DNA of 8,023 nt from NCBI GenBank assembly GCA_038231615.1, contig JBBRLA010000393.1, forward strand, positions 1 through 8,023. Reading direction: 5' to 3'. The stretch is from JBBRLA01 sp038231615. GTDB taxonomy: Bacteria; Myxococcota_A; Polyangia; Palsa-1104; JAEUJZ01. Position numbers and translations under genes: made by a program. Numbering within the stretch: the first letter of the stretch is position 1; every line of letters begins with the position of its first letter. The notes beneath the pieces were generated by a model. The model made no database searches and had not been told where the DNA came from. It saw only the letters and a program-made list of their open reading frames with translations. This document shows positions 1 to 7,107 of this stretch, piece after piece.

Positions 1-331
1 ATGATAAGGCCCCCACGTCGTTGCCGTTGTCCCGAGTGCTTGGCTCGCCCTCGAGGAACAGGTGCCAAGCTCCACACGAGTATCAACCGCCTCGCAGCCG
101 CGTTGGACGAGAAGCATCGTCGCCAGTTCGTCGGCCTGTGTGCTGCTCAGCTGGGTCGCGGCGGCATCCAGTGCATGGTCCGTGTCACGGGGTTGATCGG
201 AAGACCATCGCGCGGGGCCAGCGAGAGTTGATGGCGGCAGACCCTGCATCAAGGCGCCTCCGCGCTCCCGGTGCAGGGCGGCCCCTGCTGGAAAAAAAAG
301 ACCCGACCTGCCAGCGACCCTGTCGGAGCTG
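1..331 (+). pseudogene. N-terminal part of ISAzo13-family transposase, out of frame
   Basis: This is the DNA-binding N-terminal section of the transposase, readable only in pieces. In frame 1, about 82-190 gives a family-like stretch (ALDEKHRR, LGRGGI, VRVTG). The continuation expected for the family (LDRKTIARG.REL) is in frame 3 from about 194 onward, so one base appears to be missing near 190-196. Frame 3 then reads to GRPLLEKK at the run of eight A (292-299). From there the family-like continuation (RPDLPATLSEL, then the next ORF) is in frame 2, a -1 change. The first break has no slippery sequence and looks like decay. The second lies on a homopolymer and could be decay, a sequencing error or slippage. 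The true start codon is not certain, because position 1 is an ATG but the gene may begin further left. Confidence 0.65.
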
Positions 332-1267
332 ATGAAGGACGACACGGCGGGAGACCCGATCACCGGGGTGAAGTGGTCGCACAAGTCTCCGCGCAAGCTC
401 TGGGAAGAATTGAAGCACCGGCGCTGTCGAATCAGTCCGCCGACGGTGAGTCGTCTCTTGGAAAAAGCGGGCTACGCGCTGCATGTCAACGCCAAAGGTC
501 TGACGCGCCGCAAGTCGGCGACGCGCGACCTCCAGTTCGCCTACATCGTCCGCCAACGGCACCGCTTCTTGAGGCGCGGGTGGCCCGTCATCAGCGTGGA
601 CAGCAAGAAGCGCGAGTTGGTGGGACCGTTCAAAAACCCGGGACGCTCGTGGCGGAGATTCCCGCGCGCGGTCTATATGTATGACTTCGTCAGCGATGCG
701 GTGGGTACTGCGGTGTTGTACGGCGTCTACGACGTGACACGAAACGAAGCCTACATGGCAGTCGGTGTTGCGCATGACACGCCAGAGTTTGCCGTCGCTA
801 CGATCAGGTCATGGTGGCAGAAAATGGGACGACGATACTACCCTCACCAGCGGCACCTGTTGATTCAGGCCGACGGTGGCGGCTCCAACGGTCACCACGA
901 ACGGATGTGGAAGTGGAGACTGCAGAAGTTGGCCGACCAGACAGGGTTGTTCATTACCGTGACTCACTACCCGACGGGAGCTTCCAAGTGGAACCTGATC
1001 GAGCACCGCATGTTCAGCGCGGTCAGCGCCAACTGGGCTGGGCAGCCACTGGACAGCTACGAGACGATCCTGAAGTACATCCGAACGACAAGGACCTCAA
1101 CGGGATTCCGGTGTCGAGCCGACCTGGACACCACGCCCTATCGAACTGGCCAGAAGGTGAGTGACGCGCAGTTCGACGAGATTCGGTTGAGGCCACGGAA
1201 GCTGTTCCCGCAGTGGAACTACACCATCTGTCCTCGAATTCGTCTCGATGGTGCGAGTAGAAAGTGA
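332..1267 (+). CDS. ISAzo13-family transposase, DDE catalytic part
   Basis: A 311-residue ORF covers the catalytic core of an ISAzo13 (Rhodopirellula-type) transposase, which cuts and joins the ends of its own element. The hallmark segments are visible in order: TAGDPITGVKW near residue 5, a helix-turn-helix-like part around 33-50, VISVDSKKRE with the first catalytic Asp at 90, HDTPEFAV at 148-155, LIQADGGGSNG with the second Asp at 181, and the third acidic residue Glu224 in NLIEH. The family usually has NPIEH, so Pro is replaced by Leu here. The C-terminus (QWNYTICP) matches the usual family end. The ATG at 332 is unlikely to be a real start: GGAG lies only 3 bases upstream, and homology continues upstream in another frame. 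Unless slippage at 292-299 restores the frame, this fragment is probably not a working transposase. Confidence 0.85.
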   Translation: MKDDTAGDPITGVKWSHKSPRKLWEELKHRRCRISPPTVSRLLEKAGYALHVNAKGLTRRKSATRDLQFAYIVRQRHRFLRRGWPVISVDSKKRELVGPFKNPGRSWRRFPRAVYMYDFVSDAVGTAVLYGVYDVTRNEAYMAVGVAHDTPEFAVATIRSWWQKMGRRYYPHQRHLLIQADGGGSNGHHERMWKWRLQKLADQTGLFITVTHYPTGASKWNLIEHRMFSAVSANWAGQPLDSYETILKYIRTTRTSTGFRCRADLDTTPYRTGQKVSDAQFDEIRLRPRKLFPQWNYTICPRIRLDGASRK

Positions 1268-1333
1268 TAGGAAGGCAGCCCCGGCTCACCTCTATCAGCG
1301 ACAGTAATGTGGAAATAATTCTTTTTCACGCCC
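1268..1333. other. Short convergent gap between transposase and rsmB
   Basis: Sixty-six bases separate the two convergent stop codons. The second half is AT-richer than the surroundings. I see no clear hairpin followed by a T-run in either direction, so no intrinsic terminator is called. The segment is the most likely place for the right terminal repeat of the insertion sequence. Confidence 0.5.
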
Positions 1334-2710
1334 TTAGCGGCGACGCAGGCGGATGGCGTAGAAGCCGTCGGCGTCGTCTCGGTGAGGCCAGGTACGGACG
1401 GCGCCGGTCGGGTCCACCAGGCCGGCCCACATGGGTCCGTCGCGTGGCTCCGGCGGGAGGACCTCGAACTCCTTCACTTCGGAAAGGAACGAGGCGATCT
1501 GTCCCGGCCCCTCCTCGTCAAGGTAGGTGCAGACCGAATACACCAGCAGCCCACCGGGCGCGACCCGTCGCCACAGGCTTTGAAGCAGGCTCCGCTGCAA
1601 GGCCGCCAGCTCGATCGAGGTCTCCCGGGTCACCCGAAAGCGGGCCTCCGGGTGGCGGCGCAGCACCCCGAGCCCGCTGCACGGAGCGTCCAGCAGGATG
1701 GCGGCATAGGTCTGCCGCAGCGGCGCGTCAGCCAGGGTAAGGTCGGCCTGCACCGGGCGCACCCGGGAGCACCCCAGCCGGTGGGCATGGTCGGCGCACA
1801 ATTCCAGCTTGCGGGGCGACCGGTCGGCGGCGTCGATGTCGACCCGGTCTTCGGTCAGCGCGGACAAGTGCGTCGACTTTCCGCCAATCCCGGCGCAGGC
1901 ATCCAGGATCGGCCCGGAAGGCAGGGCGCCGCCAGAGACCAGCAGGCGCGCGACCAGTTGCGCCCCCAGGTCCTGCACCGTGAACCAGCCCTCCCCATAG
2001 GCTCGGCTGCCAAAGAGGCCGGGCCCCCTGGCCTTCACCGCTTCGGGTACCCGATCGGAATGCCCGATCCCGCCGCTCTCACCGAGTTGCGCGGCCAGGG
2101 CGGAAAGGGCCTGGTCGCGGGACCCGCGCAAGGAGTTTGCGCGCAGCCACAGGGCGGGGGGCTGGTTCAGCGATTCCAGGAACTGCCGGGCCGCGGCGAC
2201 GCCGAAGCGGGACAGGGCGTCCTGCACAATCCACGGCGGCAGGGAGCAGAGCAGGGAGAGCGCGGCGACCTGATCGCTTGGGGTCCCGCCCTCCCCGCTC
2301 TCGATGATGGGGGGAAGGGCCGGTTCGCCCTCTCGCGAAAGGCGTCGCAGAAGGGCGTTCACGAACCCCGCCAGCCGTCCTCCGCAGCGACGCCGGACGG
2401 CCTCGACCGCGTCGTTCACCGCGGCGTGGGCCGGGGTGCGCAGGAAAAGGATCTGATAGGCCCCCAGTCGCAGGGCGATCCACGTGCGCTCGTCCAGCTT
2501 GGCCAGGCTCCGCTCGGCGCAGGCGGCGAGCGCCCGATCCAGGCGCAGGCGCTGCTTCAACGTCCCGTAGACCAGCTCGGTGACCAGGCCGCGGTCTTGT
2601 GCCGAAAGCCCGGAGCGTTCCAGTTCGCCGCCCAGGGCCAGGGTGGCGTAGGCGCCCTTGTCCACCCGCAAGAGTACCTGCCGGGCCAGATCTCGCGCCG
2701 TAGCGCTCAT
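1334..2710 (-). CDS. rsmB: 16S rRNA (cytosine967-C5)-methyltransferase RsmB
   Basis: The enzyme transfers a methyl group from S-adenosylmethionine to C5 of C967 in 16S rRNA, in the cytoplasm. The 458-residue protein has the usual RsmB plan. A NusB-like RNA-binding domain covers about 5-125 (ARQVLLRVDKGAYA, LVYGTLKQRLRLD, VNDAVEAVR, FVNALLRRL), followed by the Rossmann-type NOL1/NOP2/Sun methyltransferase domain. Motif I is at 268-280 (ILDACAGIGGKST), a motif III Asp is in QADL near 323, motif IV is DAPCSG with Cys344, and motif VI is YSVCT with Cys394. By family knowledge Cys394 is the nucleophile and Cys344 helps release the product. The length is normal. The ATG is 6 bases downstream of the fmt stop, and GGGAG lies 9 bases before it. 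This is the last gene of a four-gene operon, and an insertion sequence lies just beyond its stop. Confidence 0.97.
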   Translation of the reverse strand: MSATARDLARQVLLRVDKGAYATLALGGELERSGLSAQDRGLVTELVYGTLKQRLRLDRALAACAERSLAKLDERTWIALRLGAYQILFLRTPAHAAVNDAVEAVRRRCGGRLAGFVNALLRRLSREGEPALPPIIESGEGGTPSDQVAALSLLCSLPPWIVQDALSRFGVAAARQFLESLNQPPALWLRANSLRGSRDQALSALAAQLGESGGIGHSDRVPEAVKARGPGLFGSRAYGEGWFTVQDLGAQLVARLLVSGGALPSGPILDACAGIGGKSTHLSALTEDRVDIDAADRSPRKLELCADHAHRLGCSRVRPVQADLTLADAPLRQTYAAILLDAPCSGLGVLRRHPEARFRVTRETSIELAALQRSLLQSLWRRVAPGGLLVYSVCTYLDEEGPGQIASFLSEVKEFEVLPPEPRDGPMWAGLVDPTGAVRTWPHRDDADGFYAIRLRRR

Positions 2711-2716
2711 GGCGGC

Positions 2717-3703
2717 CTACTCCCGATCCAGAAGCGGGTTTGGCCGGCCGCCGCCCAGAAGGGTCCCCGGGGGAATGGGAAACCCTGCTAGCAACGCCGT
2801 CGCCGGCATGCGCTTGCGCGCAGGGAGCTGAAGTTCGGCGATGGCCACCGCGCCCGAGCCGCACGCCACGTGCAAGCCCTCCCGGTCCACCCCCAGCACC
2901 TGCCCGGGACGGCCGGTCCCGGAGGACACCCGCGGCTGGAAGAGCTTGAGCACAACCTCTTCAGGCCCGGTCGGGCCCGGTACGCCGAGCGTGGTGAACG
3001 CCCCGGGCCAGGGGCAAAGTCCGCGAAGCTGGCAGGAGACCGCCACGGCGGAGCGGGTGAAGTCGGCGCGGCCATGCTCCTTGTCCAGCATCGGGGCCCG
3101 GGTGGCGGCGTCGGGTTCCTGGGGCCGGGGCGCGGGCAGGGTGCCTTTTTGCCGCAGGGTAAGGCCCTCCGCTAGCAGGGTGGCGCCCAGCCGGCTGAGC
3201 TTCTTGTGCAGGGTCCCCGCGGTGTCGGCGGGATCGATGGGGAGGTCCGCGCTCATGAACACCGGCCCGGTGTCCATGCCGGCGTCCATCTGCATGAGCG
3301 TCACGCCGGTGGTCTGCTCGCCGCGGAGGATGGCCCACTGGATGGGGGCGGCCCCGCGGTACCGGGGCAGAATGGAGGCATGGACGTTCCAGCAGCCGAG
3401 CCGCGGCACCGCCAAGACCTCGGGCGGCAGGATCTTGCCATACGCCACCACCACGACCAGATCCGGGGCCAGGGCGCGCAGTTGGTGGGAAAAATCGGAC
3501 TTCGCCGGCCGTACGGATGCCGGCTGGAGCACCGGGATACCCTGTTCCAGCGCCGCCAGCTTGACCGCCGGGGCCCCCAGCTTCTGCCCACGACCGGCGG
3601 GCTTGTCCGGCTGGCTCACCACCGCCACCACCTCCGTCGCCTGGAGCAGCGCCTGCAAGCAGGGGACGGCGAAGTCCGGCGATCCCATGAAGACCGTACG
3701 CAC
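2717..3703 (-). CDS. fmt: Methionyl-tRNA formyltransferase
   Basis: The protein formylates the methionine on initiator tRNA, using 10-formyltetrahydrofolate, before translation initiation. It has 328 residues, within the normal range. The N-terminal formyltransferase fold opens with RTVFMGSPDFAVP and continues with QPDKPAGRG, LVVVVAYGKILP and the active-site region NVHASILPRYRGAAPIQ. The catalytic triad is Asn106, His108 and Asp144, the last in MQMDAGMDTGP. The C-terminal part (about 210-313) matches the OB-fold tRNA-binding domain. The start is GTG at 3703. The in-frame ATG five codons later would remove the first beta strand, so GTG is preferred. AGGAG lies about 11 bases upstream. The gene begins 2 bases after the stop of the DUF4388 protein gene and is followed by rsmB. 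A def gene, commonly next to fmt, is not present on either side here. Confidence 0.97.
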   Translation of the reverse strand: MRTVFMGSPDFAVPCLQALLQATEVVAVVSQPDKPAGRGQKLGAPAVKLAALEQGIPVLQPASVRPAKSDFSHQLRALAPDLVVVVAYGKILPPEVLAVPRLGCWNVHASILPRYRGAAPIQWAILRGEQTTGVTLMQMDAGMDTGPVFMSADLPIDPADTAGTLHKKLSRLGATLLAEGLTLRQKGTLPAPRPQEPDAATRAPMLDKEHGRADFTRSAVAVSCQLRGLCPWPGAFTTLGVPGPTGPEEVVLKLFQPRVSSGTGRPGQVLGVDREGLHVACGSGAVAIAELQLPARKRMPATALLAGFPIPPGTLLGGGRPNPLLDRE

Positions 3704-3705
3704 GA

Positions 3706-5799
3706 TCAGCCTGGCTCCTGGTGATTCTGTGGGTCCTGCGGGGGGTTTGTCAGATGCGTCCGATACGCCACGAGAAGCTCTTCATCGAAGAGGATGTCAC
3801 GCGTTTCGCCAAGGACCACCGCTATCTGTTCCAGCTCGGCGCGAAAGCGCTCGCGGCAGGCAGCGGGCACGCTCTTGTCGGAGAGCTTCTCGCGCAGCGC
3901 GTCGTGGGCCTGCTGGATTGCCGGCATCGACGCCGTGCGGGGCACGTCCAGGAAGGTGAAGTAGTCCGCTTCCAGCACGTGCTGGTACTTCGCCAGTATC
4001 AGCGCGGTGGCGGCTTCTGCAGCCAGCAGCGAGGCCGAGCCGGTCGCCGGGAGGGGCGGGGGCCCCGGGCCCAGGACTGACGATGGCGACGGCGGCGGGG
4101 GAGGGACGACTCGACGGGGGCCGGTGTCCCGGGGCGGGGCCTTTTCCGCGGGCGCCCGGGTGGGCCGGTTCAGGGCCGAAAGGCAAAGCAACGCATAGGC
4201 CAGCACATAAGCGGCGTGCTCTGCCAGGCCGCTCTTCTGGATCACCTGGGCCAGGGTGTGCTTGCCATCGAAGAGGGGCAGCGCCCGTTCTTCGACGGCG
4301 GTGATGCCGGCGTCCTTGAGCAGGAGCGGACCCATGCCGGCCGGTCGCAGCACGGTGATTTCTGGGCCGATCCGCGAAAGCAGGACTTCCAGGCTGACCT
4401 TGCGGCGAATGCCCTCCAGAAGCAGGAGCCCTGGCGCCTCTTTCAGACTGACGACATCGTCCTCCGGGGGTTTGCGCGAAAGCAGGCGAAAGCTCCCCTG
4501 TTCCCAGGCCAAGCTACGATAGAAGATCTCGATTGTGTGGCGGCGCAGAAGGGCGGAGATCTCCGCCCGGGGCAAGAGCTGGTCCATGACCAGGCGCTCG
4601 GCCATGAAAAAGTTGGTCTCGCCGCCGCCGGGCCCCTCGCTGCCTGGCTGCGGCAGCCGCGAGAGGGTGTTCCTGGCGCGCTTGAGCTGCTCCTTGGACA
4701 GACGGCCTTCCTGATACAGGAGTTCGGGAAAACTGTCCGTCGGTAGGGTCGAACTGGCGGCGACGAGGCGACCCACATCGAAGAAGAGGGCCCGCTGGGC
4801 CAGATCGGACCCTTCCCGCACCAAAAGCAGGCAGCCGCTGTACCCGGACGTACAGAGCCGACCGAAAAGGACAGGCGTCTGGGTGGTTTGCAGGTCCCCT
4901 TCGGTGGCCTGGGCGGGGGGCGGGCTGTCCCCTTTGGCGGTCTTTTCCGCGGAGAGCGTCCGGGGCAGCGGTGGCGGCAGGGAGACCCGGCGGTGGCGCT
5001 GCGAGGGGGTGGCGTCGTCGGGGATCGGCGGCGGTCCTGACGCATTGGGTCGCTTAAGTGGTTCGGAGGCCGACGTCACCTGTGGCGACTTCCGGGCCGG
5101 CGGTGCGTCGTCATAGAGCTGCGGATCCACCATCACCGGCGTCACCTTGGGCCGGCTTGCCTGGGGGAGGGCGAAATCGACCGGAGGCGGCGGCGCCGCG
5201 GGGGCCACCGTCTCGAACTGACCGGAAGAGCGGTCGTCCCTGCGCGGGGCCTCTCCTTCATCGAAGAGGGAGAGCGGGCCGGGCAAGAGATCGTCGGCGC
5301 GCAAGAGGTCGAACGAGGAGGCAGGCCGAGGCGTGCCCAGGGCGAAGGCGGACGGCAGGACCGGGCGCAGGCCCGAAAGCAGGTCCGCCCCGGTGACCGG
5401 GCGCAGAAGGACCTGATCCGGCCGAAGCTGCCGTGCGGCGTCGGCGAACGCGCGGTCACAGAGCAGGAAGACCAGGCAGCCGGGCTCGGTCCGTGCCGCC
5501 TCGACGTACGCTGCGACATCGACGCCCAGGAGACCGGTGCCCAGGACCACCACGTCGGGGCGCTCCAGCGCGACGTGCTGCGCCGGAGAGAGATCGTCTG
5601 CCAGATCCGAGAGGAGACGCAGTCGGATATCGAGGAAGATCTCGCCTCGCAGGGCGGCGGCGAGAATGCCTTCCTCGGCCGGGGCGGTGATGAGCAGGAG
5701 GGTCGGAACCACGGCCGAGTCTACCGCCACGCGCATGGAGGTGCCAACAACCGCAGCGCGGGCCGTGAAAAATGGGTCGCCCCCGGGGCCCGCCGCCAC
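3706..5799 (-). CDS. DUF4388 (PATAN-type) regulatory protein with receiver-like N-terminus and J-like C-terminus
   Basis: A modular, probably cytoplasmic regulator of unknown target, 697 residues. Residues about 32-145 look like a response-regulator receiver fold (PTLLLITAP, RPDVVVLGTGL, VLLRPVTGADLL). The phospho-acceptor Asp expected after the third strand is absent, so it is probably a pseudo-receiver. A low-complexity Pro/Ala/Arg linker follows (about 155-305). A DUF4388/PATAN-like region starts near 307 (VLFGRLCTSGYSGCLLL, ALFFDVGRLVAASS, ELLYQEGRLSKEQL) and runs to about 545 with further helical segments (ALLRRHTIEIFYRSLAWEQGSFRLL). A second proline-rich linker is at 548-585. The tail (about 600-682, YFTFLDVPRTASMPAIQQAH) resembles a J-domain but lacks the HPD motif, so it is unlikely to stimulate DnaK. 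The start is uncertain: GTG at 5799 lies 6 bases after the previous stop, while the ATG at 5736 is a plausible alternative. Neither has a strong ribosome binding site. It is co-directional with, and nearly abuts, fmt. Confidence 0.82.
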   Translation of the reverse strand: MAAGPGGDPFFTARAAVVGTSMRVAVDSAVVPTLLLITAPAEEGILAAALRGEIFLDIRLRLLSDLADDLSPAQHVALERPDVVVLGTGLLGVDVAAYVEAARTEPGCLVFLLCDRAFADAARQLRPDQVLLRPVTGADLLSGLRPVLPSAFALGTPRPASSFDLLRADDLLPGPLSLFDEGEAPRRDDRSSGQFETVAPAAPPPPVDFALPQASRPKVTPVMVDPQLYDDAPPARKSPQVTSASEPLKRPNASGPPPIPDDATPSQRHRRVSLPPPLPRTLSAEKTAKGDSPPPAQATEGDLQTTQTPVLFGRLCTSGYSGCLLLVREGSDLAQRALFFDVGRLVAASSTLPTDSFPELLYQEGRLSKEQLKRARNTLSRLPQPGSEGPGGGETNFFMAERLVMDQLLPRAEISALLRRHTIEIFYRSLAWEQGSFRLLSRKPPEDDVVSLKEAPGLLLLEGIRRKVSLEVLLSRIGPEITVLRPAGMGPLLLKDAGITAVEERALPLFDGKHTLAQVIQKSGLAEHAAYVLAYALLCLSALNRPTRAPAEKAPPRDTGPRRVVPPPPPSPSSVLGPGPPPLPATGSASLLAAEAATALILAKYQHVLEADYFTFLDVPRTASMPAIQQAHDALREKLSDKSVPAACRERFRAELEQIAVVLGETRDILFDEELLVAYRTHLTNPPQDPQNHQEPG

Positions 5800-5805
5800 G
5801 GGAGT

Positions 5806-6558
5806 TCAGCGCACGAAGGGGAAGCGAAGGGTCACCTCACCGCCTGTGGGGTTGGGGAACCGGCCCAGGCGCAGCGCCCGGCGCAGACAAGAGTGCTCTT
5901 GCCCTTGCTCTCCGCGTGACGGGTTCCCGGTGTCTGCCTCGACCCCGAAGTCGACCAGCCGGCCCCAGGCGCCCAGGCGCAGCCAGAGCAAGAACATCAG
6001 GGACTCGTCCCGTCGTCTTCTCATGCAGCCAAGGACCTTGGGGCGCAGGTGGCGCAGCTCCCAGGTGGCGGCGGATAGGTCGACGGCGCCACCGCCCGGG
6101 GCGGCGACCACCACATGCTCGCCGAGCGAGGGCGGCAAAAGGGGGAACTCGATGGTGAAGCGCACCTCGGTACGCTCGGCGTCCCGGGCCGGGAAGCGCC
6201 ACCAGGCGATGCGCGAGAGCACGCAGCGCTCGGTGGCCGCGCTGACCGTGTGGCCCAGGGGGTTCAAGGACAGGAGGGTGCCGTCGCGAGCGGTGATCGC
6301 GACAAACTCGATCTCCCCAGGGGCCCGGCTCTCGCATGGGAGGAGCTGCAGCAGGTGGCCGCGCAAAAGGGTGGCGGCGGTGATGGAGGTGGTGTCGTCG
6401 GCGTTGGGCTCAGCGGGTTCGTCCTTCGAGGGCGCTTTGGGAGGGGGCATGAAGGCAGCCGGCGGCGCCTTTGTCAGCGGCGTTGCGCAACCACAGAGGA
6501 GCGCCGTCAACAAGAAAGGTAGGCCCCACAGGAGGCGACAATGAGGACCGGGCCGCAT
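5806..6558 (-). CDS. Putative lipoprotein with two AgmX/PglI-like C-terminal domains
   Basis: A 250-residue exported protein. Residues 1-24 form a lipoprotein signal: a basic start, a hydrophobic stretch (LLWGLPFLLTALL) and a lipobox LCGC with Cys24 as the lipidated residue. A Pro/Ala/Lys linker (25-55) follows. The rest appears to be two copies of one fold. Copy 1 is about 65-140, with Cys75, IEFVAITARDGTLLSL, Cys112, then WWRFP and a beta strand ending IEFP. Copy 2 is about 166-250, with Cys178, FLLWLRLGAWGRLVDFGV, Cys224, then GRFPNPTGGEVTLRFPF. The pattern of Cys, beta hairpin with Gly turn, second Cys and FP-x-P-x-GG-x-V-x-x-x-FPF is that of the myxobacterial AgmX/PglI C-terminal (TonB-C-like) domain, which I infer by pattern only. 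An in-frame TAG 18 bases upstream makes the ATG at 6558 the furthest possible start. No clear Shine-Dalgarno is seen. It is the first gene of the operon. Confidence 0.78.
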   Translation of the reverse strand: MRPGPHCRLLWGLPFLLTALLCGCATPLTKAPPAAFMPPPKAPSKDEPAEPNADDTTSITAATLLRGHLLQLLPCESRAPGEIEFVAITARDGTLLSLNPLGHTVSAATERCVLSRIAWWRFPARDAERTEVRFTIEFPLLPPSLGEHVVVAAPGGGAVDLSAATWELRHLRPKVLGCMRRRRDESLMFLLWLRLGAWGRLVDFGVEADTGNPSRGEQGQEHSCLRRALRLGRFPNPTGGEVTLRFPFVR

Positions 6559-6660
6559 GGCAGGTATTGTTAACTATATCGCGGTGCCAGCCCCTGGGTA
6601 AAACGAAAGCGAAAAAGGGCCTTGCCGCTTTCAGCAGGTATCTGAAAGGATCTGAGTATC

Positions 6661-6683
6661 CGATCGATTTTATTTATCGATCG
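6661..6683. repeat. Perfect 8-bp inverted repeat with 7-base loop
   Basis: CGATCGAT (6661-6668) and ATCGATCG (6676-6683) are exact reverse complements separated by TTTATTT. No T-run follows on either strand, so it is not a standard intrinsic terminator. It is about 100 bases upstream of the lipoprotein start and about 216 bases upstream of the pilin-like gene. It could be an operator or a cruciform-forming site shared by the two divergent units. Confidence 0.6.
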
Positions 6684-6702
6684 AACGCTCCCTCACTCGC
6701 TA

Positions 6703-6740
6703 GCCCTATCGCCCTATCGCCGACCGACCGATCGACCGAT
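6703..6740. repeat. Short tandem repeats (GCCCTATC x2, then CGAC/CGAT run)
   Basis: Two direct copies of GCCCTATC (6703-6710, 6711-6718) are followed by a CGACCGACCGATCGACCGAT run (6721-6740) built from four-base CGAC/CGAT units. The run contains a third CGATCG hexamer at 6729-6734. It may be simple-sequence slippage or part of a binding region together with the palindrome at 6661-6683. Confidence 0.55.
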
Positions 6741-6887
6741 TTTACTTGGCGGAGGCCTTTGTGCTCACTATCCGGTTGCTGATGTCTCGACCCCTCAAGT
6801 CGTTGTCTGGGACCCGCAGGCAGCGCCAGTCGGGCAGCGGAAATCGGCCTGGATCAGGCACATGGCCCTCGGCCCGACAAATGCTTT

Positions 6888-6893
6888 GGAGGA
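6888..6893 (+). promoter_or_regulatory. Ribosome binding site of the 61-residue pilin-like gene
   Basis: GGAGGA lies 6 bases before the ATG at 6900. It is a strong match to the anti-Shine-Dalgarno sequence and supports translation of this short ORF. Confidence 0.75.
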
Positions 6894-6899
6894 TGGTTA

Positions 6900-7085
6900 A
6901 TGCGTTCCGTGAAAAAAACACTGCTGGCCTTTCTGAAGGACGAGCGCGGCGAGACCTACATCGGTTTCACCTACCTTGTCATCACCTTCGCCGCCTCCAT
7001 CCCCCTGGGGATGGCGTGCATCCGCATCTATGATGCGGTGTGCGCGGCGGGCGGCGCGGCGAACCTTGTGATCGGCCTGTTCTAG
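6900..7085 (+). CDS. Small Flp/type IVb pilin-like peptide
   Basis: A 61-residue peptide with the size and layout of Flp-type (Tad) pilins. It has a short basic cytoplasmic start (MRSVKKTLLAFLKDERG), one hydrophobic helix at about 20-46 (IGFTYLVITFAASIPLGMACI) and a short Gly/Ala-rich tail ending NLVIGLF. The Asp-Glu-Arg-Gly before the helix resembles the DESG element of Flp pilins, where prepilin peptidase would cut after Gly. However, mature position +5 is Gly and not the conserved Glu, so processing or assembly may differ. A strong ribosome binding site precedes it. It is followed after 22 bases by the long repeat gene, and the two are probably co-transcribed. Alternatively it could be a small membrane peptide unrelated to pili; the family call rests on layout and not on strong sequence identity. 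Confidence 0.62.
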   Translation: MRSVKKTLLAFLKDERGETYIGFTYLVITFAASIPLGMACIRIYDAVCAAGGAANLVIGLF

Positions 7086-7092
7086 GATTTGT

Positions 7093-7100
7093 AAGGAGGT
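7093..7100 (+). promoter_or_regulatory. Consensus ribosome binding site deciding the start of the hexapeptide-repeat gene
   Basis: AAGGAGGT, a full match to the anti-Shine-Dalgarno core, lies 7 bases upstream of the ATG at 7108. It fixes both strand and frame of the repeat region, which is open in several frames on both strands because of its 18-base periodicity. Confidence 0.85.
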
Positions 7101-7107
7101 CTTGACC

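Larger units (their letters stand above)
1..1333 (+). mobile_element. ISAzo13-family insertion sequence, right-hand part
   Basis: The stretch carries an ISAzo13-type transposase reading rightwards, and the element's left end lies outside the window. The right boundary is not proven. After the transposase stop at 1267 there is a 66-base AT-richer tail (for example the segment around 1305-1330, which includes AATAATTCTTTTTC) that runs directly into the stop codon of rsmB at 1334. The right terminal repeat is therefore probably within 1268-1333, but it cannot be confirmed without the left end. The insertion sits immediately downstream of rsmB and in convergent orientation to it, and rsmB keeps a normal C-terminus. 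The element looks decayed because its transposase frame is broken twice. Confidence 0.7.
6559..6899. other. Divergent intergenic region
   Basis: The 341 bases lie between two divergent transcription units, and I see no convincing gene in them. The part next to the minus-strand operon is AT-richer than the genome average here. On the minus strand, a TATAGT-like element (6573-6578) with a weak TTACCC (6596-6601) at 17-base spacing could serve as a promoter for the lipoprotein gene, giving a very short leader; this is tentative. I could not identify a convincing promoter for the plus-strand pair. The centre (6649-6740) holds a perfect palindrome, three CGATCG hexamers and short tandem repeats, listed separately. 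Confidence 0.6.

Noticed and set aside
1382..2791. Plus-strand ORF of 469 codons opposite rsmB
   Set aside because: Antisense of a clearly recognised enzyme in GC-rich DNA, and the product resembles no protein.
3754..4000. True DnaJ-type J-domain at the C-terminus of the DUF4388 protein
   Set aside because: The fold-like pattern is present but the HPD tripeptide essential for DnaK stimulation is absent, so only a J-like tail is stated.
6661..6683. Intrinsic terminator
   Set aside because: The hairpin has no trailing T-run on either strand and sits between divergent genes, where no transcript needs to end.
6746..6771. Sigma-54 or sigma-70 promoter for the plus-strand pair
   Set aside because: TTGGCG and CACTAT are only 14 bases apart, and the GG-GC spacing does not match the -24/-12 pattern, so no promoter could be supported.
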